Assembly (NCBI RefSeq): GCF_014650175.1
Contig: NZ_BMUL01000008.1
Coordinates: 300,898 to 364,897 of the forward strand
Direction: 5' to 3'
DNA: 64,000 nt
DNA from: Streptomyces termitum
Lineage (GTDB): Bacteria > Actinomycetota > Actinomycetes > Streptomycetales > Streptomycetaceae
Part shown: in pieces, positions 57,659 through 64,000 of the stretch
Position numbering within the stretch: the first letter of the stretch is position 1
Layout of the letters: every line of letters begins with the position of its first letter
The notes under the pieces: model-generated
What the model was told of the DNA's origin: nothing
The model's input: the letters and a program-made list of their open reading frames with translations, nothing else
The model's database searches: none
Translations under genes and position numbers: made by a program

Positions 57659-59173
57659 TCAGCCCACCGGCCGCCCCGCGGCCTCCTCCCCGACCGTGGC
57701 CCGGGAGAAGCGCAGTTCGGGGTCGGCGACGCTGCCGGAGCGCAGCAGGCGCACGTCGTCGCGGTAGTCCATCGAGGTCAGCCACGGCATGCGGTCGCCC
57801 TGGCGGGGCAGCGTGTCGACGGCCCGCCGGACGTAGCCGGCGCCGAAGTCCAGGAACGGCCGGGTCGCCATCCCCGGGTCCGCCGGCTCGGGCCGGCAGA
57901 CGGTGTGGCCGTGCGCGTCCATGTGGGCCAGCAGCCGGCAGAAGTGCTCGCACAGCAGGCCGATCTTCAGCGTCCAGGAGGAGTTGGTGTAGCCGATGGC
58001 GAAGGCGAAGTTGGGGACGCCGGACAGCATCATGCCCTTGTAGGCGAGGGTGTCCGGCAGCTTCACCTCCCGGCCGTCGACGGTGAGGCGGATGCCGCCG
58101 AACGCCTGCACGTTCAGCCCGGTGGCGGTGACGATCACGTCCGCCGCCAGCTCCCGGCCGGACTCCAGGAGGAGGCCCCGCTCGGTGAAGGTGGCGATCC
58201 TGTCGGTGACCACCGAGGCGCGGCCCTCCCGGATCGTCCGGAACAGGTCGCCGTCGGGGACGGCGCACAGCCGCTGGTCCCAGGGGTCGTACGGCGGGTT
58301 GAAGTGCACGTCCACGGGATAACCGGCGGGCAGCTGCCGGGTGTTGACCCAGCGGATCAGGCGGCGCGCCGCCTTCGGGAACCTCTGGCAGAAGCGCCAG
58401 ATCAGCCGCTGCTGGGCGATGTTCTTGCGGCGGGTCAGCGCGTAACCGCGCCGCGCGCCCAGGCACTTCTTCAGCGCGTTGGCGACGAGGTCCGAGCGCG
58501 GCACCGGCACGACGTAGGTCGGTGTGCGCTGGAGCATGGTCACGTGCGCGGCGGTGCCCGCCATCGCCGGGACCAGGGTGACGGCGGTCGCCCCGCTGCC
58601 GATGACCACCACGCGCTTGCCCGCGTGGTCGAGGTCCTCCGGCCAGTGCTGCGGGTGCACGACCGGGCCGTGGAACCGGTCGCGCCCCTCGAAGTGCGGC
58701 GTGAAGCCCTCGTCGTAGCGGTAGTACCCGCCCGCCGAGAACAGCCAGCCGCAGGTCAGCGTCGTACGCTCGCCGGTGTCGGCCCGCTCGACCTCGACGG
58801 TCCAGCGGGCCTCGCCGGTCGACCAGGACGCGCCGAGCACCTTGTGGTGGTACCGGATGTGCTCCTCGATGCCGTTCTCGGCGGCCGTCTGCCGCAGGTA
58901 GGCCAGGATCCGGGGCGCGTCGGCGAGGGACTGCCGGTCGCGCCAGGGCTTGAACGCGTAACCGAAGGTGTGCAGGTCGGAGTCCGAGCGGATGCCGGGG
59001 TAGCGGAACAGGTCCCAGGTGCCGCCGGAGGCCGGGCGCGCCTCCAGGATCGCGAAGCTCTTGCCGGGCAGCTCGGTCTTCAGGTACCGCGCGGCGCCGA
59101 TGCCCGAGATCCCGGCCCCGACGACGAGGACGTCGAGGTGTTCGGCGGCGGGCCTGGCGGAGGACGAGGACAC
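57659..59173 (-). CDS. FAD-dependent Baeyer-Villiger-type monooxygenase (EthA-like)
   Basis: 504 residues. FAD motif VVGAGISGIGAARYL, LEARPASGGTWDLFRYPGIR, the Baeyer-Villiger fingerprint FHGPVVHPQHW (FxGxxxHxxxW) and the NADPH motif VIGSGATAVTLVPAMAG. PQHW and the overall order fit EthA-type enzymes, which oxidise ketones and thioamides. GTG 59173 has GGGAG 8 nt upstream; a longer frame to 59287 would run through the operators. Divergent from a PucR regulator with paired operators between, so probably substrate-inducible. Confidence 0.9.
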   Translation of the reverse strand: MSSSSARPAAEHLDVLVVGAGISGIGAARYLKTELPGKSFAILEARPASGGTWDLFRYPGIRSDSDLHTFGYAFKPWRDRQSLADAPRILAYLRQTAAENGIEEHIRYHHKVLGASWSTGEARWTVEVERADTGERTTLTCGWLFSAGGYYRYDEGFTPHFEGRDRFHGPVVHPQHWPEDLDHAGKRVVVIGSGATAVTLVPAMAGTAAHVTMLQRTPTYVVPVPRSDLVANALKKCLGARRGYALTRRKNIAQQRLIWRFCQRFPKAARRLIRWVNTRQLPAGYPVDVHFNPPYDPWDQRLCAVPDGDLFRTIREGRASVVTDRIATFTERGLLLESGRELAADVIVTATGLNVQAFGGIRLTVDGREVKLPDTLAYKGMMLSGVPNFAFAIGYTNSSWTLKIGLLCEHFCRLLAHMDAHGHTVCRPEPADPGMATRPFLDFGAGYVRRAVDTLPRQGDRMPWLTSMDYRDDVRLLRSGSVADPELRFSRATVGEEAAGRPVG

Positions 59174-59242
59174 GGGCGGCTCCCGGGCGGTGTCGAGGGA
59201 CGGACGCGTCCATCGTGGCGCCCGCCACGGCACGGCGACAAC

Positions 59243-59290
59243 GTGCGAACCGCACCACGCGGAGGGGGTGGGCGGTGCGGATCGCACCGC
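59243..59290. promoter_or_regulatory. Paired operators between monooxygenase and PucR genes
   Basis: GTGCG-N3-CGCAC occurs twice, at 59243-59255 and 59275-59287; the second extends to a perfect 8+3+8 palindrome (59272-59290). The centres are 32 bp apart, about three helical turns. The right-hand copy abuts the -10 of the regulator gene, suggesting autoregulation as well as control of the monooxygenase. Confidence 0.65.
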
Positions 59291-59291
59291 C

Positions 59292-59297
59292 TACGAT
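59292..59297 (+). promoter_or_regulatory. -10 element of the PucR gene
   Basis: TACGAT, 6 nt before ATG 59304, next to the palindrome 59272-59290. No ribosome site lies between, so the mRNA is probably leaderless. Confidence 0.55.
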
Positions 59298-59303
59298 GGG
59301 CGC

Positions 59304-60521
59304 ATGTCGTGGCCGCCTCCCCCGCCCCGGATACGGGAACTGATCCGCCGGGGCGCCGAGATCGCGCTCACCCCCGCGCCCGAATGGCTCGCCGAGCTGG
59401 ACGCGGCGACCCTGTCCGGCGAGGCCAGGCGGCAGATCGCCGCCGATCCGGCGCTGGCCGCCGGGACCCGCCGTACCAACCGCTCCAACCTGCTGTTCTG
59501 GGCGGCCTCCAACGTCCGCGCGCCGGGCGAGCCCGTCCCGGCCAACGACACGGAGGCACCGCTGGCCGTCGCCCGGGACATGATCCGGCGCGGTCTGGAC
59601 GAGTCCGCGCTGGACGCCTACCGGGTCGGCGAGAGCGTCGCCGTCCGCATGTGGACGCAGATCGCCTGCACGCTCACCGACGACCCGGAGGAACTGCGCG
59701 CCCTCCTCGACGTGTCGCTGCGCTCCATCTCCGCCTTCGTCGACGACACGGTGGGCGCGATCTCGGCCCGGATGCGCGCCGAGCGGGACGAGCTCACCCG
59801 GGGCACCCACGCGGAGCGCCGGGAGACCGTCGCCCTCCTCCTCGAAGGGGCGCCCATCACCCGGCAGCGCGCCGAGAGCCGGCTGGGCCACCGGCTGGAC
59901 CCGCCGCACACCGCCGCGATCGCCTGGGCCGACGCGCCCGACGCCGACCTGGGCCGGCTCGACCGGGCCGCCGACGCGCTCGCCGAGGCCGCCGGCCAGC
60001 TCCGTCCGCTGAGCGTCATCGCCGGCGCCGCCACCCGCTGGGTGTGGGTGCACGGCCGCCCCGACGCCGACCGGACCCGGGCCGCCCTGGAGCGGCTGCC
60101 GGACGTGCGCGTCGCGGTCGGCTCCACCGCGCCGGGCGTCGACGGCTTCCGCCGCAGCCACCTCGACGCGCTGACCACCCAGCAGATGCTCACCCGCCTC
60201 GCCTCCCCCTCGCGGCTCGCCTTCCACCACGAGGTCGAGCTGGTCGCCCTGCTCACCGCCGATCCCGAACGGGCCGACCGCTTCGTCGCCCGCACCCTCG
60301 GCGCGCTGGAGACCGCGCCCGCCGAACTCACCGACACGCTCCGCGTCTTCCTCGCCGAGGAGTGCAACGCCACCCGGGCCGCCGCCCGCCTCTTCGTCCA
60401 CCGCAACACCCTGCTCCGGCGGCTGGCCCGCGCCGACGGCCTCCTGCCGCGCCCCCTCGCCGAGCACACCGTCGAGGTCGGCGCCGCCCTCAAGGTCCTC
60501 CAGTGGCGCGGCCGCCCCTGA
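59304..60521 (+). CDS. PucR/CdaR-family transcriptional regulator
   Basis: 405 residues. The N-terminal half is an RsbRD-like helical sensor domain (SLRSISAFVDDTVGAISARM). A degenerate GGDEF-like middle part follows. The C-terminal PucR-type HTH is FLAEECNATRAAARLFVHRN followed by TLLRRLARADGLL. Such regulators respond to small metabolites. Divergent from the Baeyer-Villiger-type enzyme, with which it shares paired operators, so it is the likely activator or repressor of that gene. Confidence 0.9.
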   Translation: MSWPPPPPRIRELIRRGAEIALTPAPEWLAELDAATLSGEARRQIAADPALAAGTRRTNRSNLLFWAASNVRAPGEPVPANDTEAPLAVARDMIRRGLDESALDAYRVGESVAVRMWTQIACTLTDDPEELRALLDVSLRSISAFVDDTVGAISARMRAERDELTRGTHAERRETVALLLEGAPITRQRAESRLGHRLDPPHTAAIAWADAPDADLGRLDRAADALAEAAGQLRPLSVIAGAATRWVWVHGRPDADRTRAALERLPDVRVAVGSTAPGVDGFRRSHLDALTTQQMLTRLASPSRLAFHHEVELVALLTADPERADRFVARTLGALETAPAELTDTLRVFLAEECNATRAAARLFVHRNTLLRRLARADGLLPRPLAEHTVEVGAALKVLQWRGRP

Positions 60522-60541
60522 CCGTCAGGGACCGGGAGGTT

Positions 60542-61126
60542 TCAGCCCTTGGAGGACGCGGCCGTACGGGCGGCCCGCTCCAGCGTCGCGCGGTGGGCCG
60601 CGCGGGCCTCCTCGTCGATCCGCTTCTCGTGCTCGGGGCGCAGCCCGGTCCGGCCGTCGAGTCCCTCGCGCAGGATGTCGGCGTGCCCGGCGTGCCGGAC
60701 GGACTCGCCGAGGACGTGGACCATGACGGCGAACAGGTTCGTGTCGGCGTACGGCTCGGGCCACCACGGCACGCGTCCGGGGGCGTCGATCGGGAGCGCG
60801 TCGATCGTCGCGTCCGCGTGCTCCCACGTACGCCGGTAGAAGCCGACGACCTGGTCGAGGGTCTCGCCCTCGGCCGCCCACAGGTCGCTGCCGTCGGCGT
60901 CCTGCCACCGGGGCAGCGGCTCCGGGGAGGGCCGGCCGAAGACCTCGCCGAAGTACCGGGCCTCGACGGTGGCCACGTGCTTGACCAGGCCGAGGAGGTT
61001 GGTCCCGGTCGCCGTCAGCGGCCGGCGGGCGTCGTACTCGGACAGCCCGTCGAGCTTCCAGAGCAGCGCCTCACGGTCCCGCCGCAGTCTGCCGTGCAGG
61101 TTGTCCTTCGCGAATTCGTCGATCAT
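60542..61126 (-). CDS. DinB-family (DUF664) putative metalloenzyme
   Basis: 194 residues from ATG 61126 (200 from GTG 61144). DinB/DUF664 helical bundle: LGLVKHVATVEARYFGEVF, and NLFAVMVHVLGESVRHAGHADILRE. The His in VKHVA and those in RHAGHAD are the usual three metal ligands. Relatives include mycothiol-dependent transferases and isomerases, so a detoxification or thiol-transfer role is plausible. An 18-bp palindrome directly abuts the ATG. Confidence 0.88.
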   Translation of the reverse strand: MIDEFAKDNLHGRLRRDREALLWKLDGLSEYDARRPLTATGTNLLGLVKHVATVEARYFGEVFGRPSPEPLPRWQDADGSDLWAAEGETLDQVVGFYRRTWEHADATIDALPIDAPGRVPWWPEPYADTNLFAVMVHVLGESVRHAGHADILREGLDGRTGLRPEHEKRIDEEARAAHRATLERAARTAASSKG

Positions 61127-61144
61127 GTGGCAGGAGCCTGCCAC
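61127..61144. promoter_or_regulatory. Palindrome abutting the DinB start codon
   Basis: GTGGCAGGAGCCTGCCAC, perfect 8+2+8, ends exactly at the ATG on the minus strand. It could be an operator, or in RNA a hairpin hiding the start; no ribosome site is seen besides it. Confidence 0.5.
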
Positions 61145-61194
61145 GAACCGCCCCCACCCTCAAGATCACTCCCCGGGGGCGCGGCGGTGCGGGG

Positions 61195-61641
61195 TCAGTC
61201 GTGCAGGGGGCCCGGGGCCTGGGTCAGCTTGAGGCAGCGCTGGTTGCCGGCGGAGGTCCGCCAGGCCCACTTCAGGGCGTCGCGGGTGTTCGGCCCGTAC
61301 ACGCCGTCGGCGGTGAGGCCGAGGCCGGCCTGCACGCGCTTGAGCGCGGCCTCGGTGCCGGGGCCGAAGTCTCCGTCGAGCCCGTTGGTGTCCTGCCCGT
61401 AGCAGAGGAAAAGCGTGACCTGCAATTCGTATACGCCGAGGTTCGACGAACCGCGTGAAAGGACGCAGAAGTTCGTTCCGCGCAGGCCCACGGTCGGAAT
61501 GGACGTGTAGTAACCGGCGGTGTCGGTGTACGTCGTCCGGTAAGTGCATCCGCCGATCGCGGCATGGGCAGCGGGGCTCGCGGTGATGATGCCCGCGGCG
61601 ATCGAGGCGAAGATGCCGAGGAAAGCGATGGAACGCTTCAT
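61195..61641 (-). CDS. Secreted peptidoglycan-binding-domain protein
   Basis: 148 residues. A clear signal peptide (MKRSIAFLGIFASIAAGI, cleavage after PAAHA). The mature part has a PG_binding_1 domain in its C-terminal half: ELQVTLFLCYGQDT, LDGDFGPGTEAALKRVQ, LTADGVYGPNTRDALKW. Four Cys could pair into two disulphides. GGGAG precedes ATG 61641. No catalytic domain, so it is a wall-binding module or an inhibitor-like protein. Confidence 0.9.
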   Translation of the reverse strand: MKRSIAFLGIFASIAAGIITASPAAHAAIGGCTYRTTYTDTAGYYTSIPTVGLRGTNFCVLSRGSSNLGVYELQVTLFLCYGQDTNGLDGDFGPGTEAALKRVQAGLGLTADGVYGPNTRDALKWAWRTSAGNQRCLKLTQAPGPLHD

Positions 61642-61797
61642 GAAAGAGCTCCCTCTCAGGAGAAACGGGGTGGTTCCGCTGACGGCGGCGTGCGAAACGT
61701 AGCAGTGGGGAAGAGGGGTCCCGCGCTCCGTGAAAGGCGGGGAGACGCATCGCGCAGAGGTGGGGGACGCATTGCCAATCCGGGGCCCCGGGGTCCC

Positions 61798-61880
61798 GGC
61801 CCTTCCCGTACAGGTCCCGGCTCTTCCGGCACGGGCCCGGCCCTTCCCGTACAGGTCCCGGCCCTTCCCGTACGGGGTCC
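61798..61880. repeat. Four tandem 20-21-nt repeats
   Basis: Units at 61798-61818, 61819-61838, 61839-61859 and 61860-61880. Units 1 and 3 are identical; 4 and 2 differ by a few bases. They lie between the secreted protein gene and the AraC gene (61642-61900), just past the AraC stop, where no gene is evident. They are too short and spacer-free for CRISPR; slippage or a terminator-like array are possible. Confidence 0.85.
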
Positions 61881-61900
61881 GGTCGACATCGGGGCGTGTC

Positions 61901-62929
61901 TCATACCGCTCGCCGCGCCGCGACCCGCGCGGGCGCCCCGGTCCCGCCGCCCGCGCCCTTCATGGCCCGCGTCCGGTGCTCGTGGGGCGACACGCCGTAG
62001 GCCGCGCGGAACGAGCGGCTGAAGTCGGAGGCCCGGGGGATGCCCCAGCGGGCCGCGACGGCGTGCACCGGAGTCGTCCGCAGGGCGGGGTCCTCCAGGT
62101 CCTGGCGCGCCCGCTCCAGGCGCTGGCTCCGGATCCACGCGGCCACCGTCTCGCCGCCCGACTGCCGGCCGAAGACGCGGTGCAGGTAGCTGAGCGAGAG
62201 GTGGTGGGCGGCCGCGACCACGGCCGGTGACAGCTGCGGGTCGTGCAGGTTCGCTGGATGAAGCCCCGGATGCCGGACATCAGCGCTCCGATCCGCGCCT
62301 CGTGGGGCACGGCCGCCGGGGCGTCCAGCTCCTGGGCCAGCCAGGCCGCGACCAGGTCGACGGCGGCCGTACCCGCCCTGGGCGCTTCGAGGGCGCCCAG
62401 TTCCGGCGCGCGCCGGTCCAGCGACAGCAGGAAGTCGGCGAGCATCCCCCCCGGCGCCCTTTCCGCCGGAGAGGCGCCGCCCCCGCACCCCGCGCAGCCG
62501 GTCCCGCGACCACGGCAGCATCGACGCCGGGAAGTCCAGGCAGACGGCCTCGACCCGTCGCTCCCGGAGGGAAGCACGGAGCTGGGACACCTTCGGCTCG
62601 AACGCCCCCGGGTCGAACGGGGCCGAGCCGTCGACCAGGTACAGCTCGTCCGGCGCGCACACCCCCACCGGTTCCGTCCCCCGCGCGAGGGGGCGGCTCC
62701 CCCTCAGCAGAAGGATCACGCGGTACGTCTCCCGATCCGCGTCCTCCTCCGTCTCCGCCCCGGCCGCCACCCGGCGGGCCGCGGCCGGCGCGCCCCCGTT
62801 CCGCACATCGGGGAACGACGACCTCCGCAGGGTCACCGGCCCCAGCCGGAGGCGCTTCGCGCTCGCCGTCCTGCCCTCACCGCCCGCCCCGGAACCCTCG
62901 ACCACCGACATGTCCGGCCTCTGGAACAC
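61901..62929 (-). pseudogene. AraC/XylS-type regulator with two compensating frameshifts
   Basis: The frame stays open for 342 residues from GTG 62929, and both ends are good: an AraC-binding-like N-terminus (RVILLLRGSRPLARGTEPVG) and a complete AraC HTH (LSLSYLHRVFGRQSGG, then GIPRASDFSRSFRAAYGVSP). Between about residues 147 and 228 (about 62245-62491) this frame is Gly/Arg junk, while another frame reads a normal helical linker (MLADFLLSLDRR, VDLVAAWLAQELDAPAA, ALMSGIRGFI). One extra G near 62470-62490 and one missing G near 62250 explain it. Either two sequencing errors in G-runs or a damaged gene; corrected, it is a normal regulator. Confidence 0.8.
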
Positions 62930-63290
62930 GACTCCCCCTCTTCCTCACCGCATACGGTGGCGGGCCCTCGCGACGGCGCGGCCCGGCCTCCGCCATCACA
63001 CCAGAACCAGGGGTTTCTCAGGGGTGTCCCGTGTCCCGTCCCCCATCCCAGGACGGCGTCGAACCCACAGCTCAGCGCGGTCCGGGACGATCACTGCGCC
63101 GTCCCTCCCGTCCCGGCCGCCCGGGACCGGTCCGGCCCGTACGTACGGTGCACCCTCCAGCTCGCGGGCGGCCGCCCGCGCCCGTACCGCGCAGGGGAGT
63201 TCAGCCGCGTGCACACGAAGAGGCCGGAACCGGGGACCGCCCGCTGTCCGACGGCGACACGGCCCCGCCCCACGACCGGGAGGAACCACC
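62930..63290. other. 361-nt gap without a recognised gene
   Basis: No frame here looks coding. A small palindrome CACCG-CATA-CGGTG lies at 62946-62959, upstream of the AraC gene, and may be a regulator site. The last 15 nt hold the ribosome site of the lipoprotein gene. I see nothing else. Confidence 0.5.
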
Positions 63291-64000
63291 ATGAGAAGAG
63301 ACCACCGCCGGAGGCGGGCGGCAGTCGCGGTTCTGACGAGCGCCGTTCTCCTGCCGGCCGGCTGCGCCCCGGGGCAACCGGCCCCGGTCCCCCGGCCCTC
63401 GCGGGCGACGGCCCCGGGGCCGCCCTCTCCGGGGCCCCCGTCCGCCCCCGGGAGCGCGGCGGAGTCCCCCTCCACCTGGACGCTTCCCCTCCAGCGCTTT
63501 CGGCCCACCGAGGCGCAGGCCAGGAGCATCGGCCGGGCCGAGGCGAAGCTCGTCGGGCAGTGCATGAAGGAGTTCGGCGTCGCCTGGAAACCGCAGGCCG
63601 AACTGCCCGGGGCCGGGTTCCGCAACATGATGGACTGGCGGTACGGCATCCACGATCCGGCCCTGTCCGCCCGGCGCGGCTACCAGCCCGACGCCGCCGA
63701 ACAGGCACGGTACGAGGCCGCCCTGCGCGCGGACGAGTCCCGGCCCGCCCCGTCCGCCGACACCGAGGCGCTGCTCGGGGGGATCGAGGCGCCCGCCCGG
63801 TCTCCGGCCGGGGTGAGTCCCGAGGTGCGCGGTGGGACGAAGAACGGCCGTCCGATCCCGCCCGGCGGCTGCTTCGGACAGGCACGCGCCACCCTGGGCA
63901 GTTCCACCCGGGGCGTGACCCCCCTCGTGGACCGCCTGACCTTCGACTCCTACCCCGCCTCCCTCGAAACCCCCGAGGTCAAAGCCGTCTTCGCCCGCTG
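63291..64000 (+). CDS. Putative lipoprotein (runs off right edge)
   Basis: At least 236 residues, open to the end of the window. GGGAGG precedes ATG 63291. The lipoprotein signal has a basic start MRRDHRRRRAAV and lipobox LLPAGC with Cys 25. After a Pro/Ser-rich linker (about 26-62) comes an unrecognised extracytoplasmic domain with EAKLVGQCMKEFGVAW and GGCFGQARATLG, where two Cys may form a disulphide. Similar two-Cys lipoproteins of unknown function are common in Streptomyces. Presumably anchored to the outer face of the membrane. Confidence 0.85.
   Translation, partial: MRRDHRRRRAAVAVLTSAVLLPAGCAPGQPAPVPRPSRATAPGPPSPGPPSAPGSAAESPSTWTLPLQRFRPTEAQARSIGRAEAKLVGQCMKEFGVAWKPQAELPGAGFRNMMDWRYGIHDPALSARRGYQPDAAEQARYEAALRADESRPAPSADTEALLGGIEAPARSPAGVSPEVRGGTKNGRPIPPGGCFGQARATLGSSTRGVTPLVDRLTFDSYPASLETPEVKAVFAR

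Noticed and set aside
56793..60467. 1224-codon minus-strand frame across precursors, monooxygenase and PucR
   Set aside because: Random open frame of low-complexity residues crossing three real genes.
61798..61880. CRISPR-like array
   Set aside because: Units are contiguous, without spacers, and no cas gene is in the window.

Overview
The window is very GC-rich actinobacterial DNA, almost certainly Streptomyces. The genes use GC-ending codons, start on ATG, GTG or TTG, overlap as ATGA/GTGA, and include an NRPS, a UbiA prenyltransferase, a CYP105-like P450, PucR, MerR and ECF regulators and many secreted proteins. About 55 genes are supported. No CRISPR array, rRNA, transposase or integrase was seen.

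Left part (1-24.1 kb): specialised metabolism. Minus-strand genes carry an NRPS fragment (A-T-partial C, running off the left edge) and a four-gene coupled operon at 6787-2492: cobalamin-dependent glutamate (methylaspartate) mutase S and E subunits, an asparagine-synthetase-like class II synthetase, and an FMN glutamate-synthase-like protein. This suggests a 3-methylaspartate-derived building block, possibly amidated. An XRE/P-loop regulator follows. The next minus-strand set at 15634-8459 has two DegT aminotransferases, an FAD oxidoreductase, an AMP ligase, a methyltransferase and UbiA. Facing it, a five-gene coupled plus-strand operon at 15899-21770 encodes two Gfo/Idh oxidoreductases, an unusual fusion of a sugar isomerase barrel with an M20 deacylase, an Ldh-family dehydrogenase and a DUF6917-like protein. 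This looks like amino-sugar or aminocyclitol synthesis. An EF-hand protein, a UDP-sugar 6-dehydrogenase and a small secreted protein come next.

Middle (24.2-40.6 kb): a steroid C/D-ring (HIP) catabolic cluster resembling the KstR2 regulon of mycobacteria. It carries echA20, ipdA, ipdB, ipdC, fadA6, ipdF, fadE30 and FadE31/32/33-like acyl-CoA dehydrogenases, with two SDRs, a CaiB-type protein and an acyl-CoA ligase. Each of the two divergent promoters carries a KstR2-like operator, but no kstR2 gene lies in the window.

Right part (40.7-64 kb): mostly small independent units. They are a zinc-ribbon protein, an ECF sigma factor with a membrane partner, a P450/ferredoxin pair, a MerR regulator facing a double alpha/beta-hydrolase, and a coupled LRR/ankyrin/MoxR/VWA operon preceded by an odd tRNA-like gene. 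Then come a secreted nuclease, a compact RiPP-like locus (SagB-type dehydrogenase divergent from two paralogous NHLP-like precursors), a Baeyer-Villiger-type monooxygenase divergent from a PucR regulator, a DinB protein, a secreted peptidoglycan-binding protein, an AraC gene with two compensating frameshifts, and a lipoprotein running off the right edge.
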